From positions 816,581 to 880,580 of the forward strand of contig VZRN01004204.1 of the NCBI GenBank assembly GCA_013397935.1: DNA of 64,000 bases. The letters run 5' to 3'. This document shows, piece after piece, positions 40,112 to 52,300 of the stretch; positions within the stretch are counted from its first letter, which is position 1; each line of letters opens with the position of its first letter. This DNA comes from Dasyornis broadbenti (taxonomy: Eukaryota; Chordata; Aves; Passeriformes; Dasyornithidae). The notes under the pieces are model-generated. The model saw nothing but the letters and a program-made list of their open reading frames with translations, had not been told where the DNA came from and ran no database searches. The position numbers and the translations under genes were made by a program.

Positions 40112-40249
40112 CTGAGGAATATGTCTGTAAGCCTCAGGGTACATTCATGTATCTCTGAACATAACTTTTTTGTGTGTGTGTGAAGAATTCGGCTACAGAG
40201 CCAAGTTGAATTTACACTACACAATAAGACTCAGAGATGTAACACTACT

Positions 40250-40313
40250 GATTTCTACTGATGTCAAGAAAAGTCCTGCAAGATTTCTACTGATGTCAAG
40301 AAAAGTCCTGCAA
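40250..40313. repeat. Exact 32-bp tandem duplication
   Basis: The unit GATTTCTACTGATGTC, followed by AAGAAAAGTCCTGCAA, occurs twice head to tail (40250-40281 and 40282-40313) with no mismatch. Perfect identity implies a recent duplication or an assembly duplication. Confidence 0.97.
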
Positions 40314-42977
40314 ATGCTGTAGGACTGAGCTCTGAGTAATTTGGGGGACATCCATATAGTTTCATATAGTAGAAATTTCAAGGCAAAAATCATAGTCTTA
40401 AGGATAAGAATTTTACTGATTCCACACTGTAAAACTGCAGGATATTCTCATTCTTCAGATGATGACACTTGAATATATAATTTCATTTTTGAGACTAGAA
40501 TGTTCATAAGCCAGCCAGCAAGCCTGTTTCACACTTATTTAACCTGCAACAACGTCTTTCACATATTTGTTATTTCATAGTTCAGGACATATTTGTTACC
40601 TTCATCTTCTGGTAGTTTTCATTTTGTTTCTAGACACAAATAAAGAAACAGTCTTCCAGTAGAAAATCTGATGAGCCTGATACAATCTAGGGAGGGACTT
40701 GGACACCTGGTCTGATTTACCTGCATGGTCTCACTTGTGTATGCTTTCCCAGCTGAGCTGGGCTTATGCTTCTAAGCTATCAATGCAGAACAGATATTGC
40801 CAAGAAACTAATCAATAATCTACAAGGGGATAGGGGTTCCCCCTTTTTCTTTTCTTTATATACAGTCCCTGATTTCAGTGATGTGTCCTTCAGTGATGCT
40901 CAGCACATAGTATCCTGGTTGATGGTTTCCCATTGCTCTGAAAAGAGTAAATACTGTCTTTCTCTCTCCTGAGACACCTTTAGTTACTGTATTTTCAAGC
41001 TGCTTCTTTGAGCTGAAATCCCTCCAGAGAGCTCTTAGAAGGTCAGGTCTGGTTTATTGTTAAAAATGCAGTATTCAGCTAATTCCCAACAATTATTTAA
41101 CAATTGTGAACTCTTTCCTTTTTTTCTCCTCACTCCGCTCAGGCCTGCTCTGGCCATTTCTGTTACATTTCAGCTGTGGGAATGCTGAAAATCTGGGGTC
41201 AGTTCTCAGGTTGCAGCAAGAGCAGGTTGTAACATGGGTGTTCATCAGATGTAGATGAGGCTCACAGAATAAGCTCTCTTCCCCTCTTCTGGGATTCCCA
41301 ACTCATTTCTTTAAGGTAAAATAAATGTGGGAATTTTCATCCTCTGCAGAGCATATAAGACTATCGTGCATTTGGCAAGCAAATTTCTACTTCTAAGTCA
41401 AAAACTGATTAATTTAAAAACCTTCACAGGGGGTCACAACTTGAGGAGATAAAATGTTGCTCTGGTCTGTGTTTTCATGCTCCGTGATGGCATTCACAGT
41501 GCCTGGGAAATGGATGTACCTGCTGGTGTCCCAGATGCTGGCATGGATAGACTTCAGGAGGAGTTCACACATACTCCTGGATTCTTACTAGTTACTTTGA
41601 TGTTGACCTAGAGAGCAGTTTGAGCTTGCTTTTAAGCAGAGCTGTAATTGTGAATAAAGCTCTGTTAGTCGGTTTAGCAGATAAGGGGCTTGTTTCCCTC
41701 CTTCTCCTCCTCTTCGAATCTAAACTCTCAGCTTCTAATGAGCATCTGCTAGTTCTTCTTTTAACTCTGTAAGATTTCGAGGTAGGTACAAGTTTGCCAT
41801 CATGGCGGCTTCTGGATTTAGTGAATACTACTGACACAGACTGAGGCATCATGAAGGGAAACCCAGACAGACACTGAAAATATGAATTCTCTGTCATGTT
41901 AATGTTCTTTCTCCTGGTGTCATCCTTTTCTTTCCCCACCTGCACCTCAAACTCCCACTCTGTAGAGGCTTCCTTTGTGCATGATTAGTCACAGCTTCTT
42001 CCTGCCAAAACAAACCTATCTAGATTTTTTTTTTTTTGTTATAGTATATGAGTGCCCTGAAATTCTCTCTTTCTTTCTTTGAGCGGTTCATCCCTTCTCA
42101 TTTCTTTCCTTCTTCTTTGCTCATAGAAAGTATTCATTACAGGGTGTGAGAGGCAAGGAGAGGTCAGTAGAAGTTGTAGGTGCCCTTTCAATCAACTGTT
42201 TTCTAATGGCAGGTAAGATTTTTTGCAGAGCTGTGCTCAATATGAAATCTCTGAAGGGCAGCTTTAGAAATTGTGCATCTTTCGTGAATTTTGCTTTGCA
42301 GAGCTATATCCAGCAAAACTGAAATGACTAACGAAAATATTTCGTCCTGTAACTCTGAAATTTCACCAATCATGTGGTTTTGAAAGGCAGTTTATGGTTA
42401 TGAAAGTACTGCCGAGCCATGCTGCCTTACAGAATGCAAGAAAAAAATGCCCATATTTAACTTAGATAATATTTTCTTCTAAATAACATGAAAATCTTTT
42501 CTCACTTCCTTCCTAAGAAACGGCTTTGAGTGTTCAAACTGAATTGCAAATAGTTTTTGGGCTGTAAGTAGGTCGAAAGGTTGGACACAAGTAATAACAC
42601 AGCTACAGAAGTCTCTGTACAGGGTTGGTAGACTCTAGAAAATAAATTGCATCCTCAGAAGATAGAGGTGGAATCTGCATTAACATTTTTTAATTCACAG
42701 ATCTTTTTCTCAAAGGGCCTGATTTTTCCAAGGTCTTCCAAACTTAGGGAATGTGATCTGAGGTGACTGGGCCTTTTAGAACATAGCCTGAAAGTCTCCT
42801 TATGGTGGAGGAAGGGTGGCCCAACACACAATCTAAGCAGCTCATCTGAGAGCACTGGAGATCTCTGGTTGTCACAAATCATTTCAAGATGACTGGATGA
42901 ATGGAACAGTCATCTGAAGGCATTCTTAGGTGTGAATGTTCTTGCTGCCACACCTCAGCTGGCCCAAAGGACTGCAC

Positions 42978-43350
42978 AGAGTCACAGAATAAGCTGAGTT
43001 GAAAGGGACCCACAAGGGTCATCGAGTCCAACTCCTGACCCTGCACAGGAGAGACCCAAGAATCACACCCCGTGCCTGAGAGTCCAACTTTCCAGAGTCC
43101 AGGGTTAGTCTGGATAGTCCAGGGACTAGTCCAGAGTTCTTGAACTCTGTCAGGCCAGTGCTGTGACCGCTTCCCAGGGAATCCTGTTCCAGTGCCCAAC
43201 TACCCTCTGGGTGAAGAACCTTTTTCTGATATCCAGCCTAAACTTCTCCTGACACAGCTTCATGTCATTCCCTTAGGCTCTACCACTGGTGACCAGAGAC
43301 AAGAGATCAGTGCCTGCCCCTCCTCTGCTCCTCACAGGGAAGCTGTACGT
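42978..43350 (-). mobile_element. CR1 retrotransposon fragment, antisense, about 370 bp
   Basis: It reads from the CR1 3' end on the left ('cacagaataa', 'gttgaaagggacccac', 'gggtcatcgagtccaac') through 'gcttcccagggaatcctgttccagtgcc', 'tctgggtgaagaac' and 'tttttctgatatccagcctaa' to the upstream part ('cttcatgtcattccc'). It is the longest CR1 copy in the window. A cluster of GTCCAG-type words at about 43092-43140 suggests a local internal duplication. Its right end is about 200 bp from the CpG island. Confidence 0.93.
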
Positions 43351-43544
43351 ACTCAGTGCAAATATTCAGACAGGGTGCGTGCAGGAAAAAACTACTGTAT
43401 TTACCAATGATTTTCTTTCTGGTTATGTTTTAGAAATAGATGGGAAAATAAAGTGGGAGACACATGGCAGAAACAATAAATCTTGTACCTTTCTGAACAG
43501 GAGCTCACAGTGCTAAGTAGAAATTTACCCACTGAATACAGCAG

Positions 43545-43950
43545 TGGGGAGAGGAGAGCTAAGGAAGGAAATACCCGGAATGATCCCGGTATTTATCCAT
43601 CAGAGGTGCTCGGGGGAGGGCGGTGCGGGATGTTGCCCAGGCAGGGAGCATCTCCCGCGGAGAAGCTGCCGGGAGCGCTGGGTTTCGCTGGCCGTACATC
43701 GCCACCTGGTGCCAGGCGGGGACAGGAGCCCTCAGAGCCTCCTTCGCCACCTCCCAGGGCACCTTCCCCTCCGCTGGCCCCGCTCTGCCATTCCCGAGTC
43801 CTTCGCCAAGCCCAGCGAGAGCATTTCCCGTCGGGAAATGCCGCTAAAGTGCCGCGGATAACTTTCCAACGGGATTACAGGTATTAGCTCTGGCCTAGGC
43901 GGGGGTGACGGTCTTGGGCTCAGAACTGGTGCTGCGTTTGCTGTCGACCA
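43545..43950 (+). promoter_or_regulatory. CpG island, probable promoter (possibly GPRIN3)
   Basis: By hand count there are about 29 CpGs in roughly 380 bp, while the rest of the window is strongly CpG-depleted. GC content is clearly raised. CpG islands in vertebrates usually mark unmethylated promoters and first exons. A possible splice donor, TTACAG|GTATTA, is at 43881. The strand is inferred from synteny: in mammals GPRIN3 lies downstream of SNCA in the same direction, and its coding part is a single large exon after a long 5' intron. No GPRIN3 coding sequence is in the window. A lncRNA promoter is an alternative. The frames of 60-130 codons across the island are by-products of high GC. Confidence 0.65.
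43821..43841. repeat. Perfect 21-bp palindrome inside the CpG island
   Basis: GCATTTCCCG, a central T, then CGGGAAATGC. Each arm contains TTTCCCG, which resembles an E2F half-site. The TTCCC/GGGAA pair also resembles a spaced STAT or BCL6-type site. Confidence 0.85.
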
Positions 43951-45893
43951 GATTTTGGGATCTTTTTCCTCTATCAGCTTTAAAGATGGTCTTCTCCACG
44001 TTCATTCTGTGTCACCAAATCTAGTTCTTCCCTTAAAATGTAGGGGGAAAGTGGAGCTGGTGATCTGACGTATATAAACGAGTATTGATTTAAGCACTCG
44101 GTGGAGCATTGCTCAACGTTGGAACAAATCCCTTACTTTCACCTACGTGATCTTTTCCGTTGTATCAAAAGCCATAAACAACATTAAGAAATTAAGTGAA
44201 ATTGAGAAAAATTGCGTCATTCTGCTCATGAATCACAGCTGATGGCACGCTGTGCCAACAGAGAGAGACAGAGCACAAGTGAATTGAGACAATCTGACTC
44301 CAAGATGCTCAGTCTAACAAGGGCAGGTGGCTCATTCTGGCTACCAAAAATACTCAGGATGCTTTTTGTTTGTTCAGAAATAAGACAAACAAACAAACAA
44401 TTAAAAAACAACCCAGTACTTTAACATGTGGAAATAAAGAAATCAATCAAACTGGGGTGTCTAAAGGAATCACTAGAACCAGAAAACGCTCCTGAGACTG
44501 TGGATAAATAGACACCTAAGACCTTAAATAAAATAACTGAATGAACTGGTTGTCTTTGCCAAAAGTGTCTAATCTTTAAGGATGAAGGAAAAACTCTCTG
44601 TGGGGTAAAGTTACTACCTGTTAGAAGCCCAGCCATTGGTATAAATTATATTTATACATTGATTAATGACTTTATCTAGATAAAGAGTAGTATGAAAACT
44701 CCTGGTGTTAGTTGCACTTCAATTTGAGCACATTAATTACACTAAGTAGAAAATCAGCATGATAAGTCTTATAAACAAGAAGCAACATGTTTTAAAGATA
44801 TAGTAATATTTTTATGGTTTGTATTAGTTTTACATTAATATTTATTATATTAAGTAAATAATACTTTTTAAAATTTGGTCTTAGCCCCAGAAAACTTCAC
44901 ATATGTTAAAGTTAGGTATGTTTAGCTGGAAGGATTTCCTGAAAGTGCAACATTAACAAATCTTCTCTCTTTTAACGTGTCTGAAGTTTGTGTAAACACC
45001 TGCCTGTACAATGCTCAGTGCCCACTGCGGAACAAGCTTAGAACAATGGTCAGTGTTTCATACACCCTTTAGGAAATCTGAACAAAGGAAAGCCATTTGG
45101 ACTACTTGTATAAGTACAAGGCTGCAACAGAAGACAGTTGTATTGAGAAGAGCTAAACAGAAAAAAACACTCTTGGAGGAGATTAATTCTAGACTTGATG
45201 AATGAACTAAGAAACCATCATCTGTAAACAGTATTATTGCTTGAAAGACTGGTGCATCTTTTCATTGCCTAGAGGCACAAAGAAGTCATATTAGTGGTCA
45301 AAAACCTGGTTATATAAATAAAAATAATCATAGAGGGAGCAGTGAGTAAAGAGCCATGGCTTTTCAAGAAATCTACCTAGTACTGTTATTCCTACATGTA
45401 CGGCTTAATTCTGTAAGTCCTGCATTATTTTAATGGGAGATAATGAAGTCAATATATAAAAGTTGCAAAAAGCAAAATTATTTTTCATTCCACAACTTAC
45501 AAGTCCTAAAGTCATCGGAGTATTAAATTTCAAAGATGTATAACTACAAAACAGCCTCTGTGGAATAAAAAGAGCTCCAAGTATTTGCAACTACACTGTC
45601 TTGCATTGCTTTTTACAATTCTGGTTTTTATAACTAATTGGAGACTACTTTTTTTCTCCATACAGAAGAAGACAAGAAAATTTGCTTTTGTAAGATACTT
45701 TCATGATTAAAGGTGAGTGGGATGAACCCTGTTCGTGATGAAGAGTGAAACTGCTCAGTGAATGGATGATCACAGGCTAAGGGAAGCTCCAGGGAGCTGG
45801 GTGAAGGTCACCAGCACATCATAGCTTGTCTTGCACTAGGGCACTTTTCCCAAGATGTGTCTCCAAACATTGCAGAGGCTTAGTACTTGGGGG

Positions 45894-45969
45894 AAAAACA
45901 AAACAAAACAAAACAAAAAANTAAATAAAAAAAAAAAAAAAAAGAAAAAAGAAAAAAAAGAAAAAAAAT
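45894..45969. repeat. A-rich tract with one unresolved base
   Basis: AAAAC repeats run into an almost pure A/G run. The single N in the window is at 45921, so the assembly is uncertain here and the tract length should not be trusted. Confidence 0.95.
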
Positions 45970-46137
45970 ACTCCAAATCAAACTCCTGCGTGTAGTTTAT
46001 TCAGCAAGTTAGTTCATTTAAACTGCTGAGTACTAAACTCAAAAAAACAATATTGCCTCCACTTATTTCAGCTTAAGCTTGTAAGCCTACCAGTAGCTTC
46101 AGTTCAATTCATTAGACACATTGCAGTATTCAGTACC

Positions 46138-46184
46138 ATCTTGTATTTGTATTAAGGCAGAATGCCTTAATACAAATACAAGAT
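46138..46184. repeat. Perfect inverted repeat, 22-bp arms, 3-base loop
   Basis: The left arm is ATCTTGTATTTGTATTAAGG followed by CA (46138-46159). The spacer GAA is at 46160-46162. The exact reverse complement of the arm is at 46163-46184. There are no mismatches. There are no flanking target duplications or transposon ends that I recognise. The loop is too short for a normal microRNA precursor. Confidence 0.97.
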
Positions 46185-46913
46185 CCCTAAAATGCAGGTG
46201 TTGGTCATCCAGAGTGAATCCCCTGTGAGGGTCCCCCTGTAAGCAGTGTCCTTTCCATTCCTTGGTTTTACTGGCACTCAAGCTGTGACTGAAGCATCCA
46301 CACACAGAGATATCCCACCTCCTCCAGGAGATAAAGTGATTACACCCAGAAAGGCACTTTCTGCTCTTTATAGTAGCCACAGCCTGTCATTTTCAGATAG
46401 TTTTGGCTGCTCAATTGCCCAGTCAGCATGGGCTTAACAAAGTGGCAGGGGACGTGTGTTCCCTGGGCAGAGCCAGATGTGCTCTCCTAGACCACTTGCT
46501 GTTCTCTATTTTGCCTTCTCAGTTGTTTTCATTTCACAGCTTTAAGTGTAATTGGGTTTGCTCTCTTACTGCTCTCTTGCCAAGGAATAGAAAAGACACA
46601 GCAAAACCAGAATGAAACAGCTGTTCAGGAATGAGAATACAAAGTTCCTTTTCCTTTTTTTCAGTTCTCTCCTAAAAGCAGCTCCGACCAGGTAAAGTTT
46701 CAAAAACAAAAACACCAGCCTGCACAAAAAGCAATTAGAGTTACTCCTTGAAAGTACATGTATTTTAGAAAATCTCACTTTAATATGTGGACAAACTGTC
46801 ATTTTAGCTGTCCATAGACCCATGACGCTGCTTTGGTGCTGGCACGTCTCATGGTAGTTTTCTTTTGCAAAGACCAAAGGTACAGCATTGCATGGCTGTG
46901 TCATGGTGTGGCC

Positions 46914-46937
46914 CAGGGCCTGCAACAGGGCCTGCAA
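46914..46937. repeat. Perfect 12-bp tandem duplication
   Basis: CAGGGCCTGCAA occurs twice in a row. Confidence 0.95.
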
Positions 46938-47589
46938 CCCTCACCTGGAGAACCAATATTGCTGGCCAAGGACAACTGGTAGGTTATCTGGCTTTAAAAC
47001 GTCTGTGCAGATTACTACAGCTAGGAAGGCTGTCGTTTCTGTGGCCTCAAACTTGCCTTGCCCTTGGGCTAGCACAAATATTTGTGTAGTCAGGTGACAG
47101 GTGAGACTCTCGGAGCTGAAAAATAGCCTTGCCAAAACCAATGAGAAGATTTATTTTTCAGCCTGCTCAGTACTGCAGAATATTCACAGAAAAGCTTGTG
47201 TTAGCGCAAGGAGGGAGTGTAGAAACAAACAATTGTGGAGAAGGGCATGACTACCTCTTTTGGTGGCTGTGTTTGCTTAGGTAGGCTGCAAGTGTCCTCT
47301 GAAGTACAGCCAAAGGCTGTCGTCTGAAAATGTTTGAGTCATTGCACAGCCCAGCTTGATTCCCTCTCCTTTGGAAAACACAGCTCAGGCTGTCAGTGCT
47401 GTTAGGGGATCTACAATTTGGAATGTTTCCCCTGTCTGGATACTTACTGTGGGAGGTAACCTTGAGTAAATTTGGGGAGAAAATGATCAGACTGGGTGAC
47501 ATGCCATCACTATTGGTTGTGTTGAAGTCTTTGGCAGCTTAGCACAGAGAGGAATGGGATCCTTGAGAGGTTTGGCTTTGCTTGCGAAA

Positions 47590-47611
47590 CCACTGAAATG
47601 CCACTGAAATG
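47590..47611. repeat. Perfect 11-bp tandem duplication
   Basis: CCACTGAAATG occurs twice in a row. Confidence 0.95.
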
Positions 47612-49249
47612 GGAGCAGGTTGGTACACACGAGGATTTGCTTTTGGCACCTGGCTCTTAAGACCATGAAATCTCGACTCCTTTCTCTTGCTATAATGGCT
47701 AGGACAGGGTTACATGGGTGTTCCCTCATTGAAGAGAAGGAACTGAGACACAGACATTGGTCTGCTCTGGTGTCAAGGACTTCTTGAAATATTTGCAAGA
47801 AAGCTGTGACATTATCTGTGTCATTAACACAGAGGTACTATAAATATGAATGAGTTGATGTCTATCCACCACAAACATTTTTATTTCAGATGTACTGATG
47901 GGATAAAAGCTTACAGCTTCCTTTAAATAAGCAAGTAATTTATCTTGCTTAGATTGTAGAAGTGCATGCTCACAGACAGCTCTTTAAAGTGCCACCTTTA
48001 AAGGGTGCCCACCACCTCATCTGTCCAACCTGAGAGATTATCAGAATGAAAGATAAAACACAGTGCTAGCAAGGTTTTACCGTATGATTTTGTGACCAGA
48101 CCAAAGGTTTCTGCTGAAGTTACTCCGTGTCATTTTGTAATAAGTATCAGCAATGAGCTAAGCAAATAATGACTGACATTAACTGGAGCCTGTCTAACCT
48201 GGTGGTCAGCAATATTTAGCAGATCACTGCAGAGAGATTGCCAGAGGTGTGGAGGGCGTGAAACAGCTGCCTGATATACAGCAAACTGCAATGGCAGCAG
48301 CAGCAGCAGCTGGGAAAGCCACTGTATTAGAGGCACTGATGAGGTCTGAGACAGGCTGGAGACATTTATAATGAATTAGTCTGGAATGAAGAGATAAAGA
48401 AGACCTTGTAAAATCACTTCAGAAGTCAGAGCAAACCATTCAAAGGGAAGCAGTACCTGCAAGGAGTCTAATCTTAGCGGGAAAAAAAAAAAATGAAGGT
48501 CATCCTAACTTTGCAGCAAAAGTTTCCTTGTTTCAAGAAAGGCAGCACAATACTTTGTGTGTGAAGCATGTCAGAAAGGTTTTGACAAAAAGCGTGAAAG
48601 GAAAAGGCTGTTTGTCTTGAGCCAGTGAACAGGACTTATGAGATCAGTATTCATTAGCTACCATTAACAAGGGCAAAGTAGGATCAGAAGTGACAGAGTT
48701 ACACAACTATTCATCATCCACCACTTGAACTGTGGTAATTCTTGAGAAAGTTGGTGGACATCATGACTGATGGAAAATAAAACACATACAAAGACAGTGA
48801 GAAAAAAGGGCAGAAGTGTAGCCTCATAAGACTAAGCTTGAGCTGTATCCTCAGGTACTAACTAACCAAGATTGATGTTTAATATTCTAGTCCCATAGTG
48901 ATGATTTTCCCATTACCTTGAGAGTTTATGGTTTAATTGTCTGAATATATAAAAGCATGCAAATCTAAAGATAAGACATGATTTAGCCTCAGGGCTTCTC
49001 CCCAAACATATGTTCTCATTAAAAAGGCAGATACAAACTAAGTTAATGTTTCAGAGCCTGATTTGACACTTGATTCTTCCAACATGCTCCAGTCATCAAC
49101 CATAACATATGACCTTCAGCTGTCTTCAAAACAACCTGTTTAGGAGCTTTACAGATTGCCAAAGGTAACAGAACTTTAAAAAAAAAGTAAATATATATTC
49201 AGCTGTTGCTGGATGAAGAGGCTGGTGGTGAAGAGAGAAAAGGGCTTGT

Positions 49250-49320
49250 TTTCTTTCTTTCCCTTCCTTCCTTCCTTCCTTCCTTCCTTCCTTCCTTCCT
49301 TCCTTCCTTCCTTCCTTCCT
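49250..49320. repeat. (CCTT)n microsatellite
   Basis: About 14.7 uninterrupted CCTT units (49262-49320) are preceded by a TTTC run. The tract is a pure polypyrimidine strand. Confidence 0.98.
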
Positions 49321-52300
49321 GTTTTCTTAGGTGGGGACTTTTCAGGAGCTTTCTACTTAACATAGATGTGTGACATCTAAGAAGTCAGAAAAGTGCTGGG
49401 CAGGTGGATGTGCAAAAAAGAAACATCCATCAGATGAGACAGTGCACAGCTCTGAACCCCATCTCTTTTCCGCTGGCTTAGTCACCATTAAGTACAACAC
49501 CAATTGCCTCACACACATTCAGTCAAGGCCCTACTGTGTCCTCAGAACACTTGACAGTTTTGGGCTGCTCTTGCCTTAATTTGAAGGTCATTGAAATCAT
49601 ATTAGAAAAGGTGTTTTTGTTTGTCTGTGTACGTGTTCTAGCCCTGGCAAGAATCACACTGGTGTCCAGAACAGTGCAACAGGATGTGTCTGAGAGCCAG
49701 GCTGCAGAAGAACATCTGAATGCTTCCCTTGAGAGGAGCACGGGGTGAGACAAAGCTGTTCATTCATTACAGAAAGAAGCAGAGCAGGCTAGGATGGGAA
49801 AATTATAAAATGTGAAATTATATAAAATTAGGTGTAAGTGTTAATCAAGAGCTAATTACCTTCTGTAAGCAAGTGATTCACAGATGTTCAGAGGCTCACA
49901 GAAAGGGACAGGAATTTGTAAGGTAACAACAACAACATAACAAAACCTGTGTTACTGTCTGTCGCAGTTTAGTGTAATTCATGCACTTGATTTTTTGGAA
50001 AGCAGAACTAGTGAAAACAAAGTGTTGCTGCCCTGAAGAGGTACTGCCTCTCAAACTCAAAGGGTTCCACTCTGTGAATGCGGTGATGGTGCATGTGGCC
50101 AGTCTAAGTCTACACAGAGAAATGCAACTGTGGAGGATTTCTTTGTCTTTTATATTTGAGTGCATGAATTTTCATGTAGAAACAGACGAAATTACAGCAC
50201 AGGAAAAGGAACTGGGCAACTGATTATGTGAGCTAATAGATCTGGAGAGGACCTCCGGTCACTTGGTGTTACAACTCTCCAGGACGAACCTTTTACTATA
50301 GTGGTAGTGAACACTCTTTTAATACCGCTCTGGTGGGTTATCTTCATGCTCCTGTTGGAAGACTACTCTGGAAGCTCAGACCCAATACCAAACCCTCAAA
50401 ATACCCAAGTGAAATTAATTTTTAACTGGCTGCTGCCTGTTTGATTTGCTACCAGTACCGTTCAGTAGTTTAAACAGTGTTCTCCATTTGCAGAAGGTAC
50501 CATTGTGCAATTTTCCTGAGGAAAAGTCCTATCCTCTTCTAGCTTTCATTTTGCTAGCTAAATAAGCTCTGCTCTTTCAGATTTTTTACTTATAGGTTGT
50601 CTGCAGGCGTGTAAAACTTAAAAATACAGGGAAAACACTGAGAAAGAAAATTTCTATGAAGAGACAGGCGTGGAAGGGGTTATGCTAAAGTAAGTAATAG
50701 CAAAGGAGAGAAAGAAACAAAAATGTCTAGACAGAGTAGTATGAGGCAATGTGCAGCCAACAAATTTGGCTAAACCTTCTAACCTGATTTCTTTGTAACA
50801 TGTTTACAAAAAAAAAAAAAAACAAAGGAAGAAGAAACTTTTTGATGTATAAACCATCCTTCATAAAATTGGTAGATACAGAATTGTGAAGAACTGCTTC
50901 TTCTCATCTTTGAAGGAGTGATCTGCTTCTTCTGCACCATTTTGAGAAAAACAAATCTCCAAACATTTGCTCAGAAGACTGCATCAAAACAAAAAGGCAT
51001 GGGTGTAACTAGAAATAGTTGCTCTCTGTTTCTGTGTAGACAACTGTTGTCCTGTGCTTCACCAGTGCTACTGTACTCACCTGCCAGCCAGATGTGCAAA
51101 ATAAAGAAATAAGTCCATATTTGGAAGTAAATATATCATGTCAATAGAGCTATTTAACTCAGAGACTTAAATTTCTGGTTTTTACATGGAAGTTAACTAC
51201 CTCTTAAATAAATTACATCCCCAGGCAGAAGGTATGTCACAAATGTAAAACTAACAAAGTGCAATTTGCATTTTGAACTGATAACATGAAAGAAAAATTG
51301 CATTTCAATGGCTTATTCAACCTTCATCAAGTCTTTTGTAGCTCTGCAGACAGCATCAATGTAACTCCATTATTTTCTGTAAATGTGCTATTTTCCTCTG
51401 CAGTTATTACGCAGAGTTCACAAGAGAACAACAAAATGATCTGAATATGCCTCTTGCAGACAGCGTTTTATACCGCCATGAAGCTGCTCACTGGATATAG
51501 ATGGAAAAGTGTGAATTTTGCTCTCCATGTATGTGTACTGAGCTTCTGTGATTTTCCAGAAAACCCAGTAACTCCTTCTGTTTAACATATACTTAAATGC
51601 ATGTCAAGCAGAGCAAAAAAAGCCTTTCCAACCTTTCTGCTTTGAGGAACAACAACAAAATCTTTCACCGTCTGTATATGTGGAGAGGATTCCCAACCTG
51701 AACACTTGGTTCAAGGAGATTGGCAATGTGGAGAAAACCAGGCTGATGCCAGCAAGAATTTCACATTAATCTGTCTGGAAAATGGTATTTACATTTTATT
51801 TCAAATGTATTTGTCTGCTTATTCTCTTTATAAAATTTATAAATTTATGATTTTTATAAAATTTCATAATAATATTCCAATTTATATTTATTTTAGTAAA
51901 AAAGGATAATAAAGCTTGCACTAGGGGGATATTAAAAAGGATATTAGGAGATTATAGAGTAATGATAAAGTAAAAATTGCTGCTGCTCAGACAGATATTA
52001 ACCATACAGAGGAAATTGGAACAGTCTTGTGAAGGAAAAGAAAAAAGAAAGGGGACAGTGGTATAAAGAGACTGGGATTAAATGCAGCACAGTTTGCACC
52101 AGTTTTCAATGAAGATTGCAGCAGAAGCTTCTCTGGCCTATAGGAATAGTTGAGCCTTGAACTGGGTAAAATGGATCCTGTGGGTTAAAAAGAAAGAGGG
52201 AAATAGGATATTCTCCATCCCAGAGCTCCGGGTCAAGTTGTCAAAGATACTTAATTTTTTATTTTAAATGAACATTGAATTGAGGTGTCATAAATACCAT

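Larger units (their letters stand above)
37026..42977. other. Intergenic region, no gene seen
   Basis: No coding exon is recognisable. An antisense frame at 41592-41945 (117 codons) has an Arg/Lys-rich run but no known domain or start context. Notable structures are a strong splice-acceptor-like tract (40079-40111) and an exact 32-bp tandem duplication (40250-40313). Confidence 0.7.

Noticed and set aside
41592..41945. Antisense 117-codon frame with an Arg-rich run
   Set aside because: The Arg run comes from a TCCTCCTC-type sequence. There is no family resemblance and no splice structure.
43483..43887. Overlapping frames of 60-134 codons in the CpG island
   Set aside because: High GC removes stop codons in several frames at once. 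All frames look alike in quality and none resembles a protein.
46138..46184. MicroRNA precursor
   Set aside because: A 3-base loop and no extended flanking stem do not fit Drosha/Dicer substrates, and perfect pairing is atypical.
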